A program made the position numbers and the translations under genes. Positions 47,835 to 58,529 of a DNA stretch of 64,000 nucleotides are shown here, piece after piece (position 1 is the stretch's first letter; each line of letters starts with the position of its first letter). The stretch comes from Straminergon stramineum (taxonomy: Eukaryota; Streptophyta; Bryopsida; Hypnales; Calliergonaceae). Where the stretch lies: NCBI GenBank assembly GCA_963920665.1, contig OY987264.1, forward strand, positions 20,316,906-20,380,905, given 5' to 3'. A model generated the notes under the pieces. That model saw nothing but the letters and a program-made list of their open reading frames with translations. It was not told the origin of the DNA and ran no database searches.

Positions 47835-48173
47835 CAATAAGGTATGAGGTCCATAAAGTGCCCATCTAAGAGCTGAAACTGAATTTTGGGGAGGTGAAAC
47901 TTCTTGAAATATTTTTCAGGAAGTTTTCCTTGAAAGACGAGTGGAACTGACATCTAATTCAAGTCATTTCATAATTTTTCGAGCTATGTGGAATTAGTTA
48001 TGAATTTTTGAAGTCAAAATGGCATAGGGCTCTAAAATCGCCCACCTCCTCAAATGTACATTGTTGCTACATCCTTGTAAAGATGAAAAAAAACCCATGT
48101 ACAAACAGTGCACATTTGATGAGGCAGGTAGTTTTAGAGCCTATGCTTTCAAGCCTCCCACCTTATTGCTTTA
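47835..48173. mobile_element. AAGGTA-type MITE, left member of an inverted pair
   Basis: The ends AAGGTATGAGGTCC and CCTCCCACCTT bound an element nearly identical to the one at 48472-48803 but inverted. Shared blocks include TTATGAATTTTTGAAGTC and GAGCTGAAACTGAATTTTGG. Confidence 0.7.
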
Positions 48174-48471
48174 ATTTTTAATCACAATAGAATATCCCTA
48201 GAGGCACAAAGCTCCCAAAGTACATGACACTCAAGAATTTTTTGATTGGAGAGTTGCTAATGGGATCTTTACTAATCTTTATTGCATTAAATCCCACTAT
48301 TGAAATGAAGCTTATAAAGTCTACTTTATACTCTAACTTGATATTTAAGAAATTCCTAAAATTCAATCCAGGGCCATTAGATCCAGAAATCGATGTATCT
48401 AAAATATTCTTTGTACTTTTGGGGTTACAAGTTCCAACCATTCCACCCACAACCTCATTGGCTTTTCTACT
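48174..48471. other. 298-bp segment between two inverted MITEs
   Basis: Unique AT-rich DNA. Open frames occur on both strands (48178-48450 minus, 48224-48478 plus), neither with a motif. Confidence 0.4.
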
Positions 48472-48803
48472 AAGGTAGGAGGGTTGAAATCCTAGTAGGC
48501 TCTAAAACTGCCCACCTTGTCAAATGTACATTATTTGTACATGGGTTTTTTTCATCTTTACAGGGATGTAGCAACAATGTACATTTGAGGAGGTGGGCGA
48601 TTTTAGAGCCCTATGCCATTTTGACTTCAAAAATTCATAACTAATTCCACAAAGCTCCAAAAATTATGAAACGACTTGCATTAGATGTCAATTCCACTCG
48701 TCTTTCAAGGAAAACTTCTTGAAAAATATTTCAAGAAGTTTCACCTCCCCCAAATTCAGTTTCAGCTCTTAGATGGGCGCTTTATGGACCTCCTCCCTTA
48801 TGA
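48472..48803. mobile_element. AAGGTA-type MITE, right member of an inverted pair
   Basis: It begins AAGGTAGGAGGGTTG and ends GACCTCCTCCCTTAT. It is the inverted partner of 47835-48173 and related to 28517-28819. Confidence 0.7.
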
Positions 48804-49415
48804 CTTGAGAGGGAAACCCTAAAGCAATACACAAGCAGATTGATCAGGAAAAGAAGCCATCGAATTTAAAATATGATCCAAAACACACAGTAAACCCCAA
48901 GAAAAACACTAGTAAATCCATTGAACTGTTGTTTTTCAACACCAGAAAGCCTTATGTCTCTGTCCAGAACAAGTTGTAATAACCAAGAGCAAACCTTAAG
49001 AAATATAATATCTGTCCTTAAATACACTTTCAGTGAGGACGAAATTATTCGAATTGAGACCCAGAACAACCACTGATAAAAAAAGCGGGTATGTATACAC
49101 ACAAGCAAGCATCACATGAGGGTCATGTACAGGATTAAACTGATAATAAATTAGCAAGGAACTCATGAAGAAACATGATTCATCAGGAACCGCTGAGACA
49201 GGTTAATTACTACAAAACATGACCTGTAATCCCAGTAGGAGTGCTGCTCTGGACTCTTTAGAAACACATACAAGTAATCGTAATCAGACAGTTGTTGAAT
49301 ATCTTTCAATGGAAATGACAAAAACTATTTCAAAACTGTGGCTTTACTTTCCAAAATGTGCCATGCACGTCCACAGGGAAAGGCATTCCTGTAAAGACAA
49401 CATCCCGGCACAAAT
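48804..49415. other. intergenic DNA, no gene recognised
   Basis: Slightly less AT-rich, with short open frames only. Confidence 0.4.
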
Positions 49416-49913
49416 AAAGTAAATCAGCCCATTGTGGTCAGATGACCCATAGTGGTCACCTAGCAAGTCACCCCATTGTGGTTTTTTTCAGACCCCATCA
49501 TGGGTTTTATTAGTAAATGAGATTTGGACCACAACCAATGTCTTACCTAACAATAATGGAGTGATTAGTGACTGCATTAGGAACTTCTAACTTTTTAGTG
49601 TAATTTCATTATAGAAAGTGATTTTATTAGGCCTTCCACATTAGAAATTATTGTGACTGCTTTAGGTGTGTAAGATGAGCATGATGGATACAGATTTTGT
49701 TGGTTCTGGGGTAGTCTATAGACTCTTATGGGCCATGATGGGCTGAACACTTCAAAAATTCATAGCAAATTCATACTTTGTCAAAAAAATATAATTTCAA
49801 ATGCTCTCACTGTTTCTCAAACTTGTGTTTATGTGAAAAAAAAATGAAAAAAATTTCAGCCATGGCATGAGTATGAACTCCTAATTCTGACTGCAATGGG
49901 CTGTTTTACCTTA
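49416..49913 (+). mobile_element. AAGGTAAA-type MITE (copy 2)
   Basis: Inverted ends AAAGTAAATCAGCCCATTG and, inward from the right, AAGGTAAAACAGCCCATTG. The interior shares GGGGTAGTCTA(T/C)AGACTC and CACTTCAAAAATTCATA with copy 3. Confidence 0.7.
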
Positions 49914-50512
49914 GTATCATCTAGCAGCTAGCACTCTCAATACATTGGGGTCTTCTCTACATCTTCCATAACGCTAATCTTGTGAGGCTTAGCAAGGAAG
50001 CCAAGCCAGTGAATTCCTGCAATAGAGACTTGGAGAAGTGGGTTTCCCTCCAAAGATCAAGGGGCAAGAAACCGTAGGTCAGCAATCCCAAAACTGGCTA
50101 AATTTCGCTCGGTTGCTACTTAATTTCTTCATGCCCTCAATTTCAAATTTTAAAAAAGCTTCCAAAAATTAACATTTGGCTAATTTCCCTAAAATTGTTC
50201 TGGGATCCGACTGCTGTAGGTCTTCTGAAGACACTCAAATGTGGCTTGCACACCATAGTTTTAGTTAGGAGATTGAACTGTATTGTACAGACAGTGTCTT
50301 TGTTTCCAATTTGAAGAGACTCAAATTTATAACATTTCAGTCTAGACTTCTCAGCAATGTGCAATATTCGTAACCATAAAGGGTGGCAAAGGATAATCAT
50401 ATAACAGCAGACATAATTCCAGAATGATTAGAGTACAGAGCTCTAAAAGTGGCATGCATTTTCATTCCACCAAGACAAATGCCTAGAATGTACCTTCATT
50501 GCACATGTTAAC
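49914..50512. other. intergenic DNA, no gene recognised
   Basis: Slightly less AT-rich DNA with short open frames only. Confidence 0.4.
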
Positions 50513-51043
50513 TTAACCCCTCACCGCCCAAGGGTACCAAAAGTGTCCTCAGGTGAAATTCAAAGTGCTGTAATTTTTTCATTCAATGTCCAAATTCAAT
50601 AAAACTTGTTGGAAACTTTGCGCTCTCTCTTCTAGTTTGTGTGGTAAAATTTTCAGATCTATCCAAGATTTACTGAATTTTTATGAGTCAATCGAAGTTC
50701 ACAAGTTCAATTTGAGTTCACCAAACTGCATTTGATGGTTGAAATTCAAACTTTGAATCACTTTATAGTTTAAAGTTTCTTCATTTGAGTAAATTTAGAA
50801 ACCAAATTTCACCTTCAAATGTCTTTTAAAGAAAATTTCAACATCCTTTTTCAACACCAAAACATTATAATCTTGCAATCTATGTGGTCAAATGACACCA
50901 AATTTGATGCATGTCATCTACAACAAGTGCACTACAAGATTGTACGGTTGAGATCTCTATAACTTAGTGAAAATTATATCTATAACACTTCAAAAAAAAT
51001 GTTGCTTTTGAACTAGTTGAGGCCTTGGGTGGTGAGGGGTTAA
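50513..51043. mobile_element. TTAA-bounded MITE, group C (531 bp)
   Basis: The ends are TTAACCCCTCACCGCCCAAG and, inward from the right, TTAACCCCTCACCACCCAAG, 20-bp inverted repeats with one mismatch, including TTAA. The interior is unrelated to groups A and B. Confidence 0.8.
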
Positions 51044-51316
51044 TCTTCTATTTAAAAGAGACTGCACTTGTGTAGCAGAAGTAAATTCCAGGACAAGTGT
51101 GAAAATCACAAAGAAACTTTGCCTGAAAGAAAACCCATGATGGCATTCGATATACCCTCTGCCTTGTACATTGGCATGGGCAATAAGACACAGAACCAAA
51201 ATGGGAATAAAAAAATTAGGTTTAAACATAAGGCTGTGAATTGAAAATACATATGAAAAAATAACACTCACTACATTTCATTGATAGTATCATATATTAA
51301 TGTTGTTCATGAGTAT

Positions 51317-51865
51317 TAAGGTAAACTAGCCTATGACATGCAAACTGCCTAATGTAGTCATCTAGAAAACCACCCATTAGAGTCTTACACCAACCCATGG
51401 AAAATTTTTTCTAATAAATGAGATTAGGACTACATTAGGCTAATTTGTGGCCTTAATCTTGTCTTGGGAGATGGTCACGGAGTTATTAGTGACTGTTATA
51501 GGGCACTTACACCATTCAAGTGTAAATTGGTCATAAAAAGTTAATTTTTTATTCTTTCATGTCATGGCCATGTTAGGAAATGTTGTAGCCATGTTAGAAA
51601 ATGTTGTGACTACTTTAGGTGGTAAGCTGACCATTATGGAAAACCCTTTTTGCTAATTTGGGGTAGTCTACAGACTCTGTTGGGCCAATTGGGTTGCGCA
51701 CTTCAAAAATTCATAAAAAAAATTCTTACTTTGTCGAAAAAATAAATTTTCTATTGCTTCCTTCAATTCTCACATATGTCTATGTATGGAAAAAAATCTG
51801 AATCATTTTGCTAATGGCAACAGTTTAGACCACTTATTCTGCCTATCATAGGCAAGTTTACCTTA
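51317..51865 (+). mobile_element. AAGGTAAA-type MITE (copy 3)
   Basis: Inverted ends AAGGTAAACTAGCCTATGA and, inward from the right, AAGGTAAACTTGCCTATGA. The interior is homologous to copy 2. Confidence 0.7.
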
Positions 51866-52180
51866 GTGGATGTCATACGTGACTCCAAGTGTAATTGAAT
51901 GTGGGAAGAATACAAGAAAATGAAATGAAACCTGGGGAAAAGCATCTTAGTAGAAATATGCCCTAAGTACCGATGATTAACTCTACAAAATATTAGGTTT
52001 AAAGTAAAGATTAGACATTACCTGAAGCACATGAATTGAAAACAACAAACACCAACTCACCTTCATGAAGTTGCTAAGGGTCTTGGTGGAACCTTGAGAA
52101 GACGTGAAGACATCGTCAATTACGTTGAATTGCAAAACCTTCAGTCTCATTCAGAAACTTTGAATTTGAAGCCAGAAGAG
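51866..52180. other. intergenic DNA
   Basis: No gene recognised. Confidence 0.4.
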
Positions 52181-52764
52181 TTAACCCCTAAATGTCCAGA
52201 TTCATCTACTGAATTGACGATTTGAGAAAAATCATTAGAAAGTGATATTTGGAAGCATATTTTGGAATTGATATACAAATGAAAGTTGTAGATTATGATT
52301 TGTAGATTCCATCTATATGGTTAGATTCACCAATTCTATCACCAATATTTTTTTATAAATTTTGAGAGAAAAATTTCAAAATTCCTTCAAACTTCAATTA
52401 CAAGAGAAATATTATTATTATTTGAGTAAAACTTGTTGGAATGGATTTGAAATGAGGTTCTCTTCATATGGTGATTTTTTGAAATTTTTGTATTCTTCCT
52501 ATCTATGACCTCATTTTTACTAATCCAGTTTAGAACTAAAGTCAATGCAGTTTGACCAGTTGACATACTTGCACATTAGTAATTTTAGAAAAATATGAAC
52601 TCTAGTAACACCAAATCCAACCCTTAGATAGGACAAAAACTTGATAACGTATCTTCACAAATTAAAATAACTTTCATCCAAGTAGTTAGGAGGATGAAAC
52701 TGGAGTTTCAACTTTCAATGTGTTCATCGTCCAAAAAATGGACATCAATGCATTTAGGGGTTAA
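52181..52764 (+). mobile_element. TTAA-bounded MITE, group B copy 3 (584 bp, complete)
   Basis: Ends TTAACCCCTAAATG and CATTTAGGGGTTAA are perfect 14-bp inverted repeats that include the TTAA target. It is the best-preserved B copy. Read on the minus strand, a stretch of about 65 codons reads like a decayed protein (HPPNYLDESY ... KYVNWSNCIDFSSK) also seen in the copies at 2910 and 63434. Confidence 0.85.
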
Positions 52765-52999
52765 ACTAACACCACACCAAACAAAAAATTGATCTTTGAA
52801 TTTTACCTTCAATCTCTTTCTAGATTCACTAGCAACTCCAAAAAGCTCAACTTGCAAATTAGAAAAAAATAACCACCACAATTTAAACCTTGAATTTAAA
52901 ACTGAGAATCTTCCCAACACTCTACTTTGAATGTAAAAACTAGACCATAAGGTCATCAACTCTGCCAAATCTTTGCTTTGAATGTAAAACACATTAGAA

Positions 53000-53322
53000 A
53001 AGGTTTAGGGGCAAAAGAATGCCCCAAGTTCCCTGTAGTTCTCGGACTATGGGAATTGGCTACAGCATTGATTTGACATGGTTGAGACCGTGCCACATCA
53101 AAAAATATTAATTATTTAGTTATTATTTAGTTATTTTTTAAAATAATAATTTCTAAAATCAATTTTCAATTTTCCAACACTTTTTAAAATTTTTAAAATT
53201 TTCAAAAAATTAGAATTTTTTATTAAAATATTTTGGCAGCAATGTCTGGTTTAGAGTTTCAAAAATCTAAGAGGAATAGCCTTGAAAGGGCCCTCCCCTG
53301 CCCTCAAATCTCTCCTAATGCT
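53000..53322. mobile_element. TIR element, related to 53922-54157 (approximate ends)
   Basis: It shares with the downstream copy GTTCTCGGACTATGGGAATT / GTTCTCGAACTGTAGGGAGC, a central AT-rich core and a GAAATCTC or CAAATCTCTCCTAATGC right end. Ends are not exact. Confidence 0.4.
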
Positions 53323-53354
53323 AATGCTCAGGAGGACTCAATGTTTTGAAACTA

Positions 53355-53645
53355 TCATACATCACAATTAGACCACAAAAACCAAATAGGCCACTGCAAT
53401 CTTGTCGGCAACACCCCCTCCCTTCTACAATATACACTAGCAACCCTACATGTTTCCTGTTCATAATTGTCCAAGAAACCAAGCACCATTAGACTTACAT
53501 CTTCAATGTAGGCATTCCAATTTACATAGTCATGGAAAAGCTTCTTGACAAAGATGACAACTCCCCCGTTCTTCGAGGTGGTGCTAAAGTTCTCTATTAA
53601 GTGTCTCTTGATGGGGTCCACAAAAACTAAAACATTATAGAACAA
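53355..53645 (-). pseudogene. open fragment without ATG, possible gene relic
   Basis: The minus-strand frame reads VLVFVDPIKRHLIENFSTTS and MVLGFLDNYEQET, with 95 open codons and codon use unlike the neighbouring AT-rich DNA. No ATG begins it and no domain was recognised. It sits between two related TIR elements. Confidence 0.3.
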
Positions 53646-53921
53646 AATAGTAATTTTTATTTTAAAAACATTTTACAATTTATGGGCAATTCAAACAACA
53701 TGCCATTTTCTTCAAGCTTTACAAAATCATTTATTTTATTTTATTTATTTATACTTTAGCTTACTAATAATCTAATATCCAATTAATTTAAATTTTATTA
53801 GTATTTATATTTCTAAATATAGTGAATTTAAAAAACGATTAGTTCTTGGACACCTAATTTTAACCGATAAGATTCTAGAGGTACAGAAATCCAAATTTCA
53901 CACTAATTTTCAAAATCATTG

Positions 53922-54157
53922 AAGGAGATTTCAAGCCCACAGAGGATTGTGAGTTCTCGAACTGTAGGGAGCGTAGGAACTGCATTGTAGTAGTAGTTTG
54001 ACGTGGATGCACTTTGGCCACATTGTGTTTTTATTTATTTTTAATTCTTAAATTTATTTTCAATTTTAGAATAGTTTAAAAAAAATTCCTCACTACGCTG
54101 GGAACAACAAAGGGAACATGTCTGAAACGGCCCTCTGTAAGCCTGAAATCTCCTCTA
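53922..54157. mobile_element. 236-bp TIR element
   Basis: The left end AGGAGATTTCAAGCCCACAG pairs with AGGAGATTTCAGGCTTACAG inward from the right. The core is AT-rich and homologous to 53000-53322. Confidence 0.6.
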
Positions 54158-54429
54158 ATGCATGAATAATAAAATTAGAGTATGTTAGACATTCCAAATA
54201 AACAATTCCTTGGACTTCCTTATATGAACATATGAACCCAAATAAAGTTGATACTATACTAAATAATGAAATTAGATTGCCTTAACAATTAGGTTGCCTT
54301 ACCCCTAGAAATTTCCATTATAAGCCATCACATTCAACAAATACTTCTACAAATATTTCCATTTGTACACAAGGAGGTTCATGAGTCCAATTACAACAAC
54401 ACCTAATTCAAAAGTAAGGTATTATTGTA

Positions 54430-56142
54430 CAGTCAGGTACAGATATAATTCGAATTTTTTTCGAAGTGGTTTCAGTGATGAAGTCACTAAACTTCAGAGA
54501 GCTCTCACAGGGTCAAAAATGAATGAATTTCTGAGTTACAAAATGCATTGTAAAGAAAATTGAATCAAGTTTGATATTGTAATAAGATAGCAATATAAAA
54601 TTTTGAGATTATACATCAAAAATTCTTTTTGTTATAGAATAACTACCATCTAGTGCTACCACCCCCTGCTACAATCACTGCTTGCATCCAGAAAGGCATT
54701 GAAGAAATCAATGTACGGAGCCATTCAGAAGATATGGTATCCCATACAGATTGAAGCCTTCCTATCATTTCTACCTTGTTTTGAGGTCTATTATGATGTC
54801 TAAGCAAATCTTTTGCAAGCATCCAAATGTTCTCTATTGGATTTAAGTTTGGTGAATTGGCAGGCCAATTCAATTTTTTCATACCATGAGCACATCTCCA
54901 TTGTAGTGGCAATGCACTACGATGGACCGGAGCACCATCCTCCATTAGTATCAATTGCTCAGGATCATCGTGCAAGAAATAGAAGCCACTTAAGGCTCCT
55001 TCGTAAACAATACTAACAAAATCACTAGATGATCTCTTATCTGAAGGAATCATGACCAATGGAGACTTGTCAAAGCCAGTAAAGGCACCCCAAACCATCA
55101 CTGAAGTACGTCCAGACTTGAAGGTTGGTGCTATACAATCCATATTATATTTTTCATTCATCTTCCGCCACACTCTAACTTGTCGTAGACTTTTGCCAAT
55201 TTCAAAGGATGACTCATCTGTCCAAATAACATTGCACCAATCTTCAAACGTCCAACTCTCATATGCATGCGCAAATGCAAGCCTATCTGCTTTGTGTTTG
55301 ACAGTCAAGTATGGCTTCTTAGGTGCTATACGATTTCTGAAACCAAGCTCTTGGAGGTAGACTCGAACAGTGTTTCGGGAAACACTCACCAAGCTTGCAA
55401 ACTCATTTAAGGTATGCCTCCTATTTGAACTAATAGCTCGAGATAACGACCTCAAATCCCTCTCATTCAACTTTCTAGGCCTACCACATTTTGATTTCAA
55501 GGAATTCACACTTCCATGGACCTTCTAGTGAGTCAAGATAGTAGAAATGGTTGAACAAGGAGCACCAAAAATTGAAGCAATGTCCTTACACTTCATTCTA
55601 GCCTTCCTCATCCCTACAATTTGATTCTTTTCTACTACAGACAACATTCTATACTTCATGGTGCTTGCTCTAAGCTCTCAAACAACGCACAATCAATTTC
55701 TAATTTGACAGAGAGGAAGCACTCAAGCTAAAAATGTAGAAAACTAAAAATCCACACTTCTAATGTCAGTGTAAGCTACAAATGCTCAATTTGTGATAGT
55801 ATCATGTGTTGGACAACCTCACCTAGCTTAAGTAACTCAGCTCATCCAAACATTCCATGCCATATCACCATTCTCGTGGTTGCTTGCATGCCCACTTGCA
55901 ACATCTGAAATTATTGACTTACCTAACCACTTCCACCTAAACCTTATAATTAGCAATCTGTGTGTCAAGATACATGGTTTGATTACATGCATAGAGACAC
56001 CTCCTTCAGTTTGAAATTAGATGGCCAGGTGTCATTTGCAAACTCCTTCTATTATATTCGAAAAACTTGAATGATCAGAAGTCGTTTCTCAGCAGAACAG
56101 GTTCTCGCATGAAAAAATTCGAATTATATCTGTACTTGACTG
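54430..56142 (-). mobile_element. Tc1-like (DD34E) transposon, 1713 bp, complete ends
   Basis: Terminal inverted repeats of about 31 bp start CAGTCAGGTACAGATATAAT at 54430 and, inward from 56142, CAGTCAAGTACAGATATAAT, with one mismatch in 31. TA is present on each side (54428-54429 and 56143-56144), the target duplication of Tc1/mariner elements. One transposase frame occupies 54643-55659 on the minus strand, leaving 213 bp and 483 bp of noncoding sequence. The pre-insertion site reads TTATTGTACAATAA, a palindrome centred on the TA. The element is recent: its ends are almost identical and only one disabling change is visible. Confidence 0.92.
54643..55659 (-). pseudogene. Tc1-like DDE transposase with one in-frame stop codon
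   Basis: The transposase cuts the element out and inserts it at TA sites. The minus-strand frame starts at ATG 55659 and spans 339 codons, close to the usual Tc1 length of about 340 aa, broken only by TAG at 55527-55525 (codon 45). An N-terminal helix-turn-helix lies around residues 5-44. A GRPR motif (residues 59-62) links to a second helix-turn-helix (about 65-107). The catalytic triad is D148 (WTDESSF), D241 (MEDGAPVH) and E276 (NPIENIW), with 34 residues between the second D and the E, so DD34E. The block PTFKSGRTSVMVWGA follows the first D. The stop falls just after the first DNA-binding helix. A downstream GTG at 55509 is not a likely start. The protein resembles fungal and animal Tc1 enzymes more than plant DD39D mariners, by recollection of motifs. 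Confidence 0.92.
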
Positions 56143-56144
56143 TA

Positions 56145-57231
56145 CAATAACAATAAATATTTGTATAGTGTCAAATGTCAAGAAATTAGTGTGGAGCAAC
56201 CTAATTTGACTATTTAGTGTATTTTAATTCATACCACATAATGAGGATTCAGTTTGGCATACAATATGAATTGAAATTTTATTAGTCACGATGATTGCAT
56301 GCTTTAGAATACTTGATGGTCTAAATTTTTTTAAATATTTATTTGTTGTGCCAAATTATTATTCAAATCACCCTAGCTTGAGATCACCTTTGACACATTG
56401 TTGCCAAATAATTATTTAAATTTGGAAGGTCTAGTTCAGCCATTCATTTTTTTTATGAATAATTTATTTTAGCAATTATTAAGCAGTTTTTTTGAACTTT
56501 TGGCAACCCTTCAAATAGTCTTGGAAGTTGAGTAGTGTTCTTCATTGCATAGGAAAGTGATAGTCATAATTTTCAATGAAAATCATTATATTTTATAGTG
56601 TTCTTGGTTAGCTCGTTGTAAAGTTAGAAGAATGAATTTAGATTCCACATTATTTAATGGACATGCCGTAGGATCAAATTGTACAAGTATCTTTTCCAAC
56701 ATTTGGACTTTCTTTACATTTAGTTTCCCTCAGATTTGACAAAATGGCTTATTGATTTATAAAATTGTTTGGCTTCAAAAAATTTCATTATTTTTTACCA
56801 AAGGTGATCTTAGGCTATGGTAATCTAGAATTGGGGAAAAAAATTGGGTAAGTGATGGAAAACCTCCTTTATCAATTCTATTTTCATTCTTTCGAAATTC
56901 TTTGCTACTAAGTGAAATGGGGAGGATGAAAAACGAGATATTTATGAATTTTGGAGAAGTGGTTACATATTTCTTTAATTCTTATGCAATACTTGAGTGA
57001 TACTTGGATGGTATTAGGTGATACCTATATCAAAAGTAGGTGAAACATAGATAATATTTGTCTATTGCATTTAAAAAATAGCATTAATCAAGTTATTTTG
57101 ACACGTCCCCCCAAAGAAATTTTCCTTTACAAAAAATAGCCAATGTCTTTTCAAGGCATATGGGGGCCACATGCAAAAAATTGTAACATGTTGGACTTGA
57201 AGGTATTTATGGTCATCATATTATATGTACA
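56145..57231. other. AT-rich intergenic DNA
   Basis: No gene recognised. Contains no repeat shared clearly with the rest of the window. Confidence 0.45.
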
Positions 57232-57350
57232 CACTAGAAGAAATCAGTGTTCACCTGAACAAAATTCAGGTGACGCAAAATTTCATTTTCTGCTAGAAAA
57301 CACAGTTTCTGCATTGGCCGAAACGCAGTTTTTTTATTATAGATTAATTT
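57232..57350 (+). mobile_element. CACTA-type terminus (second copy)
   Basis: CACTAGAAGAAATCAG is followed by the hairpin TTCACCTGAACAAAATTCAG and by CAGTTTCTGCATTGGCCG, in the same order as at 20865. The opposite terminus was not found, so the extent is unknown. Confidence 0.45.
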
Positions 57351-58410
57351 TTCTATTCAAGATTTTGTGCATGGGTGTCCATTGCCAATCTTCCTTTTCT
57401 AGTATTGATGGCTCTTGGAAATGAGGCTTGTTCCATACATGGACATCCATTGCTTGTGGATGATACCCCTTGTCCACTTGATTGTCTAGTTTGGTGTACA
57501 AGGAAATTGCCATGTCTTCTAATTGGTTTTGTTTGTCCCGTATATGGTTTCACACGAGGAATTCGACGTCCAATGGAATTATGCTTGTGAAAGCTCCTTT
57601 TTAGTTGCATTATTACTCCATGAAAACTTCTTCACAACTTCCTTTCTTATTCAACAAACCCATTTTGTCCATCAAACAAAATTTGGGATCACTTCCCATC
57701 CAATCTTTTTTTATTGGCACCATGGGGCTAGATTGCACCATTTCAAAATAAATATCTAGTTTTTGCTAGATAAAACAAATATTTCTTTACCAAATTTTTT
57801 CCATTTCTATTAAAAATGTAGATGAAGTTGTCAAATTTGGATGGAAAAGTGCATGAATATAATTGAAAAGTGTTTTTTGGTCCAAAAGATAAATGAATGT
57901 AGAAATATAATGCTTCATTGAGTTTTAAGTAATCACCATCTTGGCACTTTTTCAAAAAATTAAAAAAAAATATATTGCTCCCAACTTGTCTATTACAACC
58001 ATGGCTTCATTTTGAGCAGCTATCCATCAAGTGTGAAAGCCCCACTAGACAAACCTAACCTTTGACCAATGAAATGGGAGAGAGTTTCATTCACTACCTA
58101 TGGACATCCATGTGTGAAACGAGCTTGAGTTTCAAATACAGTCTTGGAGAAAAAATCACTTTAGAAATTCATTTATAAAAAATTGTAGAGTAGATTTTGA
58201 TAAGCCATAAATTGATTGAAGTTATACATGCTACATCCTTTAACCTCATATTTTTTGGGGGGACTACGATTCTGAATTTGATAAGTGAAAAGAGGATTGA
58301 AAGACTTCAAAGCACTTTCACAATTTCAACACCCTCATGATCACATATATAGTCTTTCAATTCAAGCCATGGAAGATTGAATACTTTGTTGTTGCAACCA
58401 AAGGTAAATA
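57351..58410. other. AT-rich intergenic DNA
   Basis: Possibly the interior of the CACTA-type element. Overlapping short frames at 57353-57610 have no motif. Confidence 0.35.
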
Positions 58411-58450
58411 TTAACCTCTAAGTGCCTAAGCATTTCCAAGTGTGTTTTGA
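58411..58450 (+). mobile_element. lone TTAA-element terminus
   Basis: Sequence near 58411 (TTAACCTCTAAGTGCCTAAG) resembles a group B terminus read from its right end (compare 63787 inward). The partner end is not visible. Confidence 0.3.
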
Positions 58451-58529
58451 CTATGAAAAAAGAGCATTGGCTTGTAGTTATCCTCAATGAAACAAATTGT
58501 GTTTTTTTCCAAATCTAACTATATAGATG

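Noticed and set aside
54813..55360. plus-strand frames over the transposase
   Set aside because: Antisense shadows of the Tc1-like gene.
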